64,000 nt of DNA from Stenocarpella maydis. Taxonomy: Eukaryota; Ascomycota; Sordariomycetes; Diaporthales; Diaporthaceae. Under the pieces are notes generated by a model. It was not told the DNA's origin, ran no database searches, and saw nothing but the letters and a program-made list of their open reading frames with translations. Positions 33,805 to 45,487 of this stretch are shown here, piece after piece (the stretch's first letter is position 1; each line of letters begins with the position of its first letter). The position numbers and the translations under genes are program-made. The stretch spans positions 187,973-251,972 of the forward strand of contig NQMI01000001.1 of the NCBI GenBank assembly GCA_002270565.1, given 5' to 3'.

Positions 33805-36800
33805 ATGAAGTTTGGAAAGAAGTACGCCATGAGATGCGATGAGATACCACCCCTGCCCTAAACCGCACACGCCCGGATCCGAGACTGACACTGCTCACAG
33901 CTTGCCGCGTAATCAGGTGCCCGAGTGGGCATCCAGTTACATCGACTACAAGGGCCTCAAGAAGCTCATCAAGGCAGACGTCAGAGCCTCCAAGAGCGGC
34001 GAAAAGGTGGATCTTGCAGGTAAACATTTGGATCGCTCAATTCCCTCCATGGTGGGCTGAGCCCGGTCGCCTAACCAGTCCGAAATAGAATTCTTCTTCG
34101 CACTGGACCGGAACCTGGAAGATGTCGACTATTTCTACAACAAGAAGTTCTCGGACGCCTGCCGGCGTCTGAAGCTGCTCCAGGACCGCTATGGCCAGAC
34201 CTCCGACGTGTCCGACCTGGACGTGGACGAGACCGAGGAGCTCATGGGCGCCCTTCTCGAGCTGCGCTCCCAGTTCCGGAAGCTGCAGTGGTTCGGCGAG
34301 ATCAACAGGCGAGGCTTCGTCAAGATCACAAAGAAGCTCGACAAGAAGGTACCCCACTCGGCCACCCAGCACCGGTACATCGCCACAAAGGTCGACCCGA
34401 AGCCCTTCTCAAAGGACAACACCCTTGCCCGGCTCCTGAACGACATCAACAAGTGGATGTCCGCAGTCGGCGATGCCCAGAACATCCAAGACAACCGCTC
34501 AGAGAGGTCCATCAGATCCCTGGGGCGAGCCTCTGCCAAGGGCATGCTTACCGTCCCCTCCTCGCTCTTGGACCAAATGGACCAGGCCATCCGGGACAAC
34601 AGCGTCGACGCCCTCGAGGGCCATCTCAAGGAGGCGAACCTGACCCTCTCAGACCCCCCGGCCCAGGGCTTGCTACACAATCTCCTACAGAGATCGATTT
34701 CCGCCCGGTCCAAGCACTCCATCCAGTTCCTCCTCACAAATCTCAAGTCTCTGGACGAGGCAGATGACATCAACGAGCGAAACTGTATCCACCGGTTGGT
34801 CATACACATTGGCCGTACAAAGTCCGCCAGCGCACGAGAGTCCGAGTCCCCAGCCTACCCCTTTCCTGCCGGCAACCACTATGCCTCGCAGTACATCACA
34901 CCAGCGGCTTCACCCTCGGCATCCCCAGACGCTCGCCATGTCAAGGAGACGAATCTTCTAGACAAGAACGACGAGGCTGTCCAGGTACTTATCTTCCTCC
35001 TGGACAGGCTTACAGAGGCTCAGCGGCCCGCCCTGAGTACTAGGGACTCTTTCGGCCGCCTTCCTCTTCACTATGCTGCTCAGTTTGGCTTCGTGGTGGT
35101 CTGCCAGATTATCATGGCCAAGATGCAGGAGTGGGGACAATTCAATGTCGACGAGGGAATCGACGCCGAGGACTGGCAAGACAAGGAGGGCAATGCACCA
35201 CTCCATCTCGCTGTCATCGGAGGCCATCCTCTTACGACCCAGGCCCTGCTCCAGGGAGAAAACTGGCAAGGAGCTAGCGAAGACAAGCTGGCCAGGAGGC
35301 GAGGCATTTCCAAGTCCAGTGCAGTCCTGGCTATTGCTACCAAGTCCAGCTTCAAGACAATTGTCAGCCTCCTTGTCGAAGCCGGCGTCGATATCAACTG
35401 GCAGGACAACTCGGGAGAGACGGCACTTCACATCGCCGCCAGGTTCGGCCACGACGAGTGTGCCAGTATCCTATTGCAAGGCACCGAAGGGCAAAAGGCC
35501 GACCTGGAACTTGTGGAGAAAAACTTCAACTGGACCCCACTCCATATTGCAGCCGTCGACGGACACTTGTCTGTCGCCAGGCTGCTGATCGAGGCTGGAG
35601 CCGATGTCGACAGGATCGACTCTTCCGGTTGGACAGCCAGGGAACACGCCGCCCTGAGGGGTCACCTTGCTCTGGCTGACCTGCTCAAGGAGAACAGCCG
35701 TGTGAGCGATGCTGCTCTCGCAGCTCAGACCAACGGGGATGGGAAATCAGCCACTAACGGTGGCTCCCCCCCGAAAGTGGAGTCTCTTGAGGACCGCCGC
35801 TCCAAGGCAACAACGCGTGTCGCCGAGCCGGTCAAGACTTTTGGGCATCGTTATCTCAAGGACGAGAGCCTGGTCCTGGTCAGTCTTGGCTCCATGGACA
35901 TGAGGCGAGACGTGGACGCAGTCAAGCTGGACCGCGTACCCCTCAACGAAGCCCACACGACGCAGCTCGATACCGCGCTGTCAGTCGTGATATCTGCGAA
36001 CGGTGCTCAGGGCGAGCCTACGATTATCGACCTCCCCGTGCACGAGAACATATCTACTGAGCCCATCCTCTTCACGACAAAGGATGCCAGCAAGGTCAAG
36101 CTTCTGTTCGACATCGTGCCAACATACTCCGGCAACGAGAAGAACAAGATTGGCAGGGCCGTGGCGCTGCTGTCCAGCATCCGGCCTTCTGTCGGATCCA
36201 AACGCATGAACCTCCAGGGCGACGTCTGTGTGCCGGTCGTTTCGTCCAGCACACTCGAGGTGATCGGGACCGTCAACTTCAACTTCCTGGTGGTCACGCC
36301 CTTCTCGCATCCGAATATGGAGGTCACCTCTGAGCAGACGTACTGGAAAAAGCTAGCGTCCACAATGGTCATCGGCCACCGCGGGCTAGGCAAGAACAAC
36401 ACGTCCAACAGGTCCCTGCAGCTCGGCGAGAACACCGTCGAGTCGTTCATCGCAGCCGCTAACCTGGGTGCCAACTACGTCGAGTTCGACGTGCAGTTGA
36501 CCAAGGACCACGTCCCGGTCATCTACCACGACTTCCTCGTCAGCGAGACCGGTATCGACGCCCCGGTGCACACACTCACCCTGGAGCAGTTCCTGCACAT
36601 CAACCCTGATGCGCGCCGCCTCAACGGCAAGGACATGCTCAACCAGCAGCTCCAGAACATGCGCAGCAACAACGTGGGGCCGAAGCCGAAGCAGCGGTCC
36701 ATGTCGGTGGGCTACGGCGTGGGCGAGACGCCGACGGCCGACGAGCGCATGAAGCACACGCGCGACTTCAAGGAGAAGGGCTACAAGGGCAACTCCCGCG

Positions 36801-37532
36801 GGAACTTCATCCAGGCGCCCTTCGCGACGCTCGAGGACCTGTTCCACGATCTGCCCTCTGGCGTGGGCTTCAACATCGAGATGAAGTACCCGATGCTGCA
36901 CGAGAGCGAGGAGCACGAGATGGATGCGTACGCGGTGGAGCTCAACAGCTTCTGCGACACGGTCCTGGCAAAGGTGTACGACCTCGCCAAGGACCGCCAC
37001 ATCATCTTCTCCAGCTTCAACCCGGACATCTGCCTGTGCCTGAGCTACAAGCAGCCCAACTTCCCCATCATGTTCCTCACTGACGCCGGTGACGCCGCCG
37101 TCGGCGACGTCAGGGCTTCGTCCCTGCAGGAAGCCATCCGCTTCGCGAGCAGGTGGAACCTCCTCGGTATCGTGAGCGTTTCCAAGCCCTTCACCAACAG
37201 CCCCCGGCTCGTTAGGGTCGTCAAGCAGCACGGGCTGGTGTGTGTAAGCTATGGCGTGGAGAACAATGATCCGCGCATGGTACAGGTACGCATTCCCTTG
37301 TACCACCCCCTTCCTCGCAATCTCCTCGTGTCCTCCTTGAGCAGGCTGACCCAAGTGAAACCCACAGCGCCAAGTAAAGGAAGGCATAGACGCGGTCATC
37401 GTGGACAACGTGCTCGCCATCCGCCAAGGTCTCACCGAGCCCGAGGGCCTTCCTAGCTCCGTGGAGGAGAACGGCACCGCCGTGGTGTTCGACGCGCAGC
37501 CGCTGGACGGCGGCGTGAGCGTTGCGAACTAG
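33805..37532 (+). CDS. gde1: SPX-ankyrin-GDPD protein, glycerophosphocholine phosphodiesterase Gde1 type, 4 exons
   Basis: Exons 33805-33821, 33901-34019, 34089-37285 and 37368-37532 give 1165 residues. The introns (79, 69, 82 bases) are GT...AG. The first exon is only 17 bases (MKFGK plus two bases). Domains: SPX (about 1-155; LPRNQVPEWASSYIDYKGLK, INRRGFVKITKKLDKK); ankyrin repeats (about 330-590; LPLHYAAQFG, APLHLAVIGGH, TALHIAARFGHDE, TPLHIAAVDGH); GDPD (about 805-1140). Catalytic residues look intact: H809-R-G, E826-N-T, E844-F-D846 and H859-D. That argues for an active Gde1 enzyme, which cleaves glycerophosphocholine to choline and glycerol-3-phosphate, rather than the related regulator Pho81/NUC-2, whose GDPD domain is degenerate. 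SPX domains sense inositol pyrophosphates and tie activity to phosphate status. It is the last intact gene before the AT-rich block. Confidence 0.93.
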
Positions 37533-38059
37533 AGAAGAAAAAGCAAGTGAACTGACGGATAGACGAGAATACATGGTAAGAATAACCTGGAGCGCGCGGG
37601 CGGGCCGACTGAGGCTCCAGCAAACTGGGCAAAAGAAGAAAGGGGAAAGGAAAACAAAAAAAGGAATTATAAGAGACAACAGATTGGAGGGATCCGTCAA
37701 CCTTTGTGAGGGAAAGGTCCTCCGATGGCTGGGTGCTTTGAAACAGGACCCAGCAACAAGCATTAGTGGTTTTTTTTAAGCGAGAAGGCATATACAGCAA
37801 GGGTAAGCCAGCGAGCAGCTCGGGGTCGATGGGCACAAGTGTTTTGTGGTTGAGTGACATACACACCGAATCTGCGAACAGTTCTGGCATGTCAAGCCTG
37901 GCAAGGCGTGATAGAAGAGCTCATGAATAATGGAATGGTTTCCTTGGGTTTCCTTACTTAGCCTTGCTGCACATGGTCTTTATTTACGGTTCTGCTTGAG
38001 GCTGGTGTAGTTGTGCGTAGCTTGTTGTTAGTCATAATGTATTCCTCGTGACGTTCTTG
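37533..38059. other. GDE1 3' flank up to the AT-rich boundary
   Basis: About 530 bases of ordinary composition following the GDE1 stop; no gene seen. Composition shifts abruptly at about 38.06-38.1 kb. Confidence 0.6.
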
Positions 38060-38879
38060 AACTGGCGCAGGCACAGAGTTCTAACAATGTATATGTATAT
38101 GATACATAAGACCCTTACATATATATATATATATAGCCCTTGGAATTTATATATATATACAAAATTATAATATATATATATGATTCTAACTAATAAAGGT
38201 ATTAGACAGTTAGTGAATGACGTAATAAATGTAAAAGAAATACTATTATATAGAGCAAAGTTTTCTAGTTTATATTATATATTTTATTAATTATTATTTA
38301 AATCTCTAAATTATATAGAATTTAATATATTAGATTTAAAAAAATAAACTAAAAAGTTTAATTTTAAATTTCTATTATTAAAGTAATTATAATTAGCTAA
38401 GATTTAATAAAAAAAAATCTAAAAACTATAGTATTTTAATTACTAAATTTCATTATATAGAATATTATTTATTTAAGATTTATTACATAATTAGTTTCTT
38501 TCTTAATATTACTAATATATAGAAATCTATATTATATATATATATATATAGGAAAATCTGGCATATATATATTTATATATACTGCAATTTCATAACTCCA
38601 TATAAGCATTAATAAACTTTAAAGAAATGCCTAAAAGCAGGTATAAATTTAATAATACTTTTAATATAGTTAATTATTTTTTAAAACTTTCCTAGTTAAT
38701 TACTTATAATAAAATAATAATAGCAAAAGATATTATATAAATGTATTATTATAAACTATTTTATATTTATAAACTCCTATTCTTCATAATATTTAATGAG
38801 GGACCTTAATTTATTATAAACTTTATTAATAATGTCTCTAGGATTCTAGGTATTAAGTAAAAACTAGTATTCTCTAGCT

Positions 38880-39110
38880 ACTTATAAACCTCTATATAAT
38901 AATTATAGCTGGGTCTTAGCTAATAAACCTAGTAAGCAAGTTTATTATAAGGATTATAAATATAAGCAGAGTAAATAAGTATATATAGCAGCTAAATAAT
39001 AAAATAGTAGCATATAAGTACTATATTCCTAGGGACATAAATATAACTAAACTTACTTTTCCCCTTTTCTATCTCTATTTACTCCTTCTTCCCCCCTTTT
39101 TATATAAGAA
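38880..39110 (-). repeat. LTR-like fragment, minus orientation
   Basis: The reverse complement shares an ordered series of words with 41460-41620 on the plus strand: TAAGTTTAGTTATA, TTTTATT, CTGCTACT/GCTACTAT, TATTTACTCTGCTTATATTT, CCTT. This indicates an older, more mutated copy of the same LTR-like family in opposite orientation. Confidence 0.5.
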
Positions 39111-41274
39111 TCCCTCCCTACTACCTTATTACTCTAAAGCTATTTATAATTTATATTTTTATAATAAGCCTAATAAGCCCCTTTAATATAATCTCAAAAT
39201 AAAACCTTTAATATATAATCTTTCTCAGTATTATTTAAGCTATCCATTATATACTAGTTGCTTCTTTATAGCATTACTATAAGGCCCTTAGGTGCCTTAA
39301 CCTAAAGTAATATACTAAACCCTAATAAATTACCCCCCCTTCTAAGCTCCTATTCTAGGAGCTTAGCTTATACGAAATATATTCTTATGGTACTTTTATA
39401 ATAAAGTTATTATAAGCTTCTTCTTAAGGAAATATTATAAGTTAATAGCGTTATATTATTATTATTTCTAGTACTTTATTAAATAAGTATTATATTACTA
39501 CTATAAATTAAAAGAGTAAATAATAATTATATAATAATAGGTCTTTTAATTAGTTTAAAAAGCATTAATATAGTGCCCTAAATAAAGGACTTCCTATTAT
39601 ACCTTATATGATTATAATTATATAAATAGGTATTATAATACTTATTATATAAATAGCATCCTGGTTATATTAATAATGCTTTCTTATACTTATTTAGTTC
39701 CTATAGCCCCCTTATCTTTCCTATTTCTCTAATTTTCTTCTTTAAGCACTCTTAAATTTATAAGTATATCTCTTAACTAGCAAGTAATAAAATAACTTAC
39801 TAATGCTATATAATATTTATACTTATGCTTATACCTAAACCTATATAATAAGTATCTTGTTTAATAGTATTATACTATACATATATATATATAGTAATAA
39901 TACTCTAATAAGAGTATTAAAGTACTATTATTACTAATTCCTACTATAATAATAATAAGACAAGTCTGCTAAAGGCTTATGTTATACTAGTATAAAGGTG
40001 CTATAATGCTTAAATATTATATTATTAATAGGAGATTATTCTAAATATTTAATATTCCTACCCCTTTCTCCCTTTATACCTTAGCTACCCTACTTATAAG
40101 TTTATCTTCTATATATATATATAATAATTATATATTATAGCTAATAGTATTATTAAATAAGAGTATTTAGCCTAATAAGCCTAAGAAATATATAACTTTA
40201 GGCACTCCCTCTTTTGCTCTAGCTATAAGTAATTCCCTTTCTAGTTTTCATTAAGCATTACTCCCCTATAATATATAAATAATACTAATAAGGTAATATA
40301 AAAGAAGAAGAAGAAGGTAGCTAAAGCCAGTCCCGCATAAGAGGGTACTATATACTCTATATATAAGTAGTACTTATACTATATATTATAAGGGGCTTGG
40401 GCTTTACTTAAGCCTTTACTAGGCACCAAGGCGGGCCCGGCATAACTATGCCCTAGATGCACAACTATATAGGCACTAGAATATCTAGGCCACTTTAGGA
40501 CCCTATAGTTAGGCTAGGCATAGCAATTTATAACTCATTTTAGACTCCTTTAAGCAGCTACTATAAGGCTAGCCTATAGTATTAAATACTATCTCTAAAC
40601 CTAGGTATATAGATATAGAGATAATAATAGTAGAAATAAACCTTATCTTTAATTCCCTCCTAATTATAGAGGAGCAGTTAGCTAAAATACCCTAACTTAC
40701 CCTAATATTAGGTACTAATAAATTCTTAACTATATTATAAGCATAAGGAGGACCCTTAGAAATGCTCTCTTAACCTATTAATCTAGCTATTATACTTATT
40801 ACTTTTCTTCTTTAATATATTAATAAGCTTAAATTATATAATAAAGATATTTGGTTTTATTATAAGCTATCATTAATAAGTACCTTATTTAGTAATGACT
40901 AAGTAAGTTTCCTAGTCCAGTATATTATAATATCTTATAAACTAAAAGCTAATATAGATTTTATTAAAGGTCTTAAAGAATGCTAGATATACTTCTAAAG
41001 CTAGCTCTTTCTTAAGGTCTAGGCCTATATTATAGCCTTTTATAAGTAAGCTAGGCTTAGATATAAGTATAATATAATAGTATTTTTTAGAATACTTAAA
41101 CTTTTATTATAAAGATCTTTACTAATAGTTAGCTATACTTACCTAACTTAAGGCCTTATAAATAAAGAATTAAGACTTCTTTACTTAATTCTATATTTAG
41201 TTTAAATAACTACTAGCTTAAGCTAGCAGCTTTAAGTAGGCAGATAATATTAAGCTAAATTATTTCTATAGCTA

Positions 41275-41640
41275 TGTCAGGACCTATTGTGCCTATCAGG
41301 GCGTATCTTGCTGCTCCGGCAGGAGCCCCAGTATCAGGACTCCACAGAGGGGGCCTTCCCTAATAACGTGCTGGCTAAAGGCCATTCTTATATGCATTAA
41401 AGGAGAAACAATAGCGCAGTAAGTAAGCTAGAATGCATTAAAGGCTAGCTATAAAAGAAAGAAGTTTAGCTGGCAGAAAGAAGAAAGAGAAGGAAGGGTA
41501 AGTTTAGTTATACTTATTATTATAAATATACTACTTCTATATTTTTATTCTGCTACTCTACTACTATATATATCTATTTACTCTACTTATATTTAATAAC
41601 CCTTGTAATCTAAACTTTAAAACCCTTTTAGAGAAGTAAA
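41275..41640 (+). repeat. LTR-like fragment starting TGTCAGGACC
   Basis: It begins with TG and a GC-balanced 140 bases (TGTCAGGACCTATTGTGCC...), then runs into a T/A-rich half. It has an inverted relative at 38880-39110. The 3' boundary is uncertain. No partner LTR with coding sequence between is recognisable. Confidence 0.45.
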
Positions 41641-42525
41641 CCATTTAAGATACTAGTATAGTATCTATACTTTAACTAATACTATCCTAATATAGTATTA
41701 CTACTCTTAAGCATCATAAACCCATTATGCTCACTCCAAACCTAGAGAGCTAATTCACCCTTAATCTTAAAACCTAACTACCTTTAGCCCAACCCCCTAA
41801 GCCTAATACACCTACCCCCATCATCCCTATAGCTATACTACTATACCTAAGTATTAAAGTAGTAGCAGATAAGGATGCTTACCTTAATAGGAAAGCCCTT
41901 AAGTAAAGGAAGGCAGAGGTCAATTAACTTATTAAGGAAGAATAATTATACTTCTACCTTTAAGCTAAATATATAAGGCTAGCATTACTTATATTTAATA
42001 AGGATAGATCACTAAGCACCCTTACCTTAGCCTTACTAACTAACTATTACTCTACTTCCTTAAAGAATAAGCCCAGTAGAGTAGCTACTTTAGTAAGTTA
42101 TATATACAAAATAGGCAACCTACCTGCCCTTATCTATAAGGGCACCTTATTTATAGAACTAAATATTTTTCTCTATAACCTAGAATACTACTTTTAATTA
42201 TTTAACTCCTAGGAAGATTAAGAGAAGACTAGCTATATTATATATTGCTTATATATAGTGCCTAAGTAGGATTAGATTAGCTATAATGCTTAGCTTAAGT
42301 CAATTAGTAAAGATTCTTATATTTTATCCTTTGCCTAGCAAAAGAAGTTCCTTTAAGACTAATTAGCCAACCCTACTATATAAGAAGAGTATAAGTTAGT
42401 AATAAAGTTTATTTACTAATATTAGGAAAATAAAATAAAAGCTAATTAGACCCTTAATAATAAAGAATATATTATTAATATACTTATGTTAAACGGAACC
42501 GCTCAGCAGGGCGTTGGTACTCCGT

Positions 42526-42600
42526 GCAAGGAGTTACCCTAGACTTCGTTGTAAGGAGTTACCCTAGACTTTCTAGCAAGGAGTTACCCTAGACTTGCGA
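42526..42600. repeat. Three 25-base tandem repeats inside the LTR-like element
   Basis: Each unit carries AAGGAGTTACCCTAGACTT, with variable ends. The same array is at 44628-44702 in copy 2. Possibly regulatory. Confidence 0.85.
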
Positions 42601-42927
42601 GTCAGGCGATTTTCGCTAAGTACGCCCAGTGCGTGCGTGACGCAAGATGAGTTTGGTGGCCGTGAGTCGATTATTTTGGCCTGCATTTGCACCTTAATTC
42701 AGACCTCTGCATTACCCTTATTTCTTACCCAAAAAGTATATGACTTAGTGCATTGGATAGCCTGATTTCTGAAGTTTGTATGTACTTAATTTGGGCATTG
42801 CTAGGGCTGTGGTTGGCTAGTTGCTTGGAACCAAAGATGGTGTGTTGGAAGGGCGAATTTTCCGGCATTTGCAAATTTGCACCAGAGCCGACCGCAGCGT
42901 GCCCAGGGGTGAGACGACGTCGGAGGG

Positions 42928-42934
42928 TATATAA
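42928..42934 (+). promoter_or_regulatory. TATA box of the LTR-like element
   Basis: TATATAA in a GC-balanced context (GAGGGTATATAAGGAGGG), with about 150 bases remaining to the LTR end; the same motif is at 45030-45036 in copy 2. The position suits a U3 promoter. Confidence 0.5.
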
Positions 42935-43084
42935 GGAGGGCTTACAGAAGCCCAACTTAATTCAATACAAAGTTGTCCAGACCATTGTCAATCGTCCCAA
43001 TTCGCCTCAGAGCACCATACTGCGACCCTGCCGAAACACACACACGCTGAACTGAATGCTATTCTATAGCACAAATTCATCAGA

Positions 43085-44299
43085 ACTTAAGAGATTTTAT
43101 TAAGATATATATATTACTATTATTTTGTAAATATAACTCCTAAATAATTAAAATAGCCTTCTTAAAATAACCTAATATATAGAAGCTATATTAAAGATAG
43201 ACTCATTTAGATCTTATAATACCCCTATTACTAACCTATACCACCCTACTAGCTACTATAATATTAAATATAAATATTACTAAAGATATAAGTATATTAT
43301 CTAGAATTATTAAATTAAAAAGTAAGATAAATATATTACTACTAGTAATAAGAAGAATATATATAATAATAACCTAGGAAGCATACTTTAATTACTAACA
43401 GTATAAGTACTTCTTAGAATAATGTCCCAAGCTATAAAGATACTGCTATTATACTTATAGTATTAAAGACTATATATAATGATCAGAGGGTTCCGAGCTA
43501 CCTAAGGCCCAAAGGATCAAGGGTTTATATTCAGAATATGTTGCGATATAGTGATTAAGCAATATTCGTTCTAACTGATAATAATTACTAGCTGTAAGGC
43601 TATCTAGTAGGCGAACTAAATACTTAGATTAACGACTAAAGAGTCTGTTCTATAAAAGCTATCTACTATTGGTGATGATTATGTCCGTATATATATTCCA
43701 ACTCTTTAGTGGCTTGCTGGCTTGCACGTTAAGCCCTTAAGCTATAATGCGAGGCTTGATACTTTATTATGCGAGCGGGCTTGCATGGCTTGCAACCGAG
43801 TGTTACGAGCTAAGTCCTAACCCTAGGAGGGGTGTTTATTACTAGCCCATTAGGTATCCAGCTAGCTTAAGGATTACCCCGCTAAGGCTAGGGGTGCTTT
43901 TTGTAGTAGTTAGCTGCTAGCCCTTGGTGGTCCATAATACTATCTCCCTTCTTAAGTCCTTTGTCCTTAAAGGTGCCTTGTAAGTAATCCCTATTCGTTA
44001 TGCTTTTCATTTATGACTTCCTAATTCGTTATATTATCTATAATTGAGGATTATTAGGTCTTTAAGTTATCTTATTATTCTAAGAAGGTTGAGTAGCGTA
44101 ATTCTTTATTATTTACCATCCTGCAGGACGCTATTATGATGTAACCTTGTTCCTCCTGTGAAGTATAGGGCATTAAGTCTTGTGAGGTTTTAGAGAAGGT
44201 TTCTAATTATTATGCTGAATGCATCTAATAGTAGCGATTGAAGTGTGATATTCTGGAACTCAATAACTTAAAGGACCTTCTATATATTTCAGCCTAATA
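43085..44299. other. AT-rich relic sequence between the two LTR-like copies
   Basis: The first 400 bases are strongly AT-rich. From about 43480 to 44290 the composition is milder and contains TG/GC-rich words, possibly a younger, unidentified repeat. No start or stop pattern suggests a gene. No primer-binding site or polypurine tract was seen next to the LTR-like copies, so I do not regard this as their internal region. Confidence 0.4.
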
Positions 44300-44588
44300 C
44301 TAAAATTTAAAAGATAAGATTGAGGAGTTAGAGGAGAGACTACTTTGTTTGTGCAAGTAGAAGCGTATGTGGCGTGAGAAAATGTCCCGGGCCATTTGCT
44401 ATAGTCTATTGAATTTGGATGAGCTGGATTGTGTGGAGAGGGCAGAGGCTGAGGCTAAGCGTGCATGCATTATTGAGTAGTCTGCTGAGATTGTTGTTCA
44501 GGGTTCTGCTAAGGGGGCTGGTGAGATGATAGTATAGGAGGCCTGGCTGCATTCTGAGGGCGAGGTTAGTATTTTTGATTGGAGTTCT
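44300..44588 (+). pseudogene. C-terminal remnant of a coiled-coil (transposon-type) ORF
   Basis: A plus-strand frame reads IEELEERLLCLCK, stop, KRMWREKMSRAI, then NLDELDCVERAEAEAKRAC, and ends SIFDWSS exactly where LTR-like copy 2 begins. In-frame TAG codons sit where Gln is likely, matching C-to-T mutation. Similar Lys/Arg-rich coiled-coil tails with a 'LDELD..E' motif occur in repeat-encoded fungal proteins, but I cannot name the family. The LTR-like element appears to have inserted into the end of this relic. Confidence 0.4.
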
Positions 44589-45186
44589 TGTTAAACGGAA
44601 CCGCTCAGCAGGGCGTTGGTACTCCGTGCAAGGAGTTACCCTAGACTTCGTTGTAAGGAGTTACCCTAGACTTCCTAGCAAGGAGTTACCCTAGACTTGC
44701 GAGTCAGGCGATTTTCGCTAAGTACGCCCAGTGCGTGCGTGACGCAAGATGAGTTTGGTGGCCGTGAGTCGATTATTTTGGCCTGCATTTGCACCTTAAT
44801 TCAGACCTCTGCATTACCCTTATTTCTTACCCAAAAAGTATATGACTTAGTGCATTGGATAGCCTGATTTCTGAAGTTTGTATGTACTTAATTTGGGCAT
44901 TGCTAGGGCTATGGTTGGCTGGCTGCTTGGAACCAAAGATGGTGTGTTGGAAGGGCGAATTTTCCGGCATTTGCAAATTTGCACCAGAGCCGACCGCAGC
45001 GTGCCCAGGGGTGAGACGACGTCGGAGGGTATATAAGGAGGGCTTACAGAAGCCCAACTTAATTCAATACAAAGTTGTCCAGACCATTGTCAATCGTCCC
45101 AATTCGCCTCAGAGCACCATACTGCGACCCTGCCGAAACACACACACGCTGAACTGAATGCTATTCTATAGCACAAATTCATCAGA
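44589..45186 (+). repeat. LTR-like repeat, copy 2
   Basis: Same element as 42487-43084, same orientation and same length, starting 2102 bases further on. It carries the 25-base tandem array (44628-44702) and TATATAA (45030-45036). The flanks (GTTCT left, TTTAC right) do not match, so no target-site duplication is visible. Confidence 0.7.
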
Positions 45187-45487
45187 TTTACTATAGCTGC
45201 TTATAGCTTGCCTTTCTAGCCTTAATAAGTTATATAATTCTTGCTAAATAGGATCCTCCTAGTATTTATATTCCCTCTTTACTAATTAGGCAAAGTAGCT
45301 CTTTCTTAAATATATAAGGGACCTAATTAAGTTAGTAGGTAGTCCACCCCTTAAAGTCTTTAACTAAGGAGTCTAGAAGTAAATTCCCATATAGTTATAA
45401 TTAGGTGTCCTCTATTAGGACTCATGCAAAGTATATAGTAAGGTATATCTCTAAGGGTGGTTCTTCTAGGTTAATCTCATCCTTATC
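45187..45487. other. Unassigned RIP-like relic ending in an ambiguous base
   Basis: 300 AT-rich bases with an interrupted minus-strand frame. It ends at a single N (45487), to the right of which copia copy A sequence begins. The N may mark an assembly join. Confidence 0.4.

Larger units (their letters stand above)
38060..42486. repeat. AT-rich, RIP-like repeat block without intact genes
   Basis: The sequence is dominated by TA, TAA, TAT and ATTA words, with few CA/TG dinucleotides and no frame of useful length. This is what repeat-induced point mutation leaves behind. I cannot assign most of it to a transposon family. LTR-like pieces lie at about 38880-39110 and 41275-41640. The stretch 41280-41420 keeps a more balanced composition. 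Confidence 0.75.
42487..43084 (+). repeat. LTR-like repeat, copy 1 (probable solo LTR)
   Basis: 598 bases starting TGTTAAACGG and ending TTCATCAGA, almost identical to 44589-45186; I counted four differences, all transitions. It is flanked by the 5-base direct repeat ACTTA (42482-42486 and 43085-43089), consistent with a target-site duplication around a solo element. It contains three 25-base tandem units (42526-42600) and a TATATAA box (42928-42934). Composition is balanced, unlike its surroundings. The 100-codon frame inside is not a credible protein. Confidence 0.7.

Noticed and set aside
36386..37477. 363-codon minus-strand frame
   Set aside because: Antisense shadow of the GDPD domain of GDE1, which is supported by conserved catalytic motifs.
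42526..42600. Three evenly spaced direct repeats, considered as a CRISPR-like or telomere-like array
   Set aside because: The units are contiguous without spacers, only three in number, part of an LTR-like element, and not a telomere repeat; the organism is a fungus.
42753..43055. 100-codon frame repeated at 44855-45157
   Set aside because: Conserved only because the whole 598-base repeat is conserved; it spans the TATA region of an LTR-like element.
42487..45186. A complete LTR retrotransposon bounded by the two 598-base repeats
   Set aside because: No target-site duplication outside the pair, no primer-binding site or polypurine tract, and the interior is an unrelated, more mutated mixture. 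Two separate insertions fit better.
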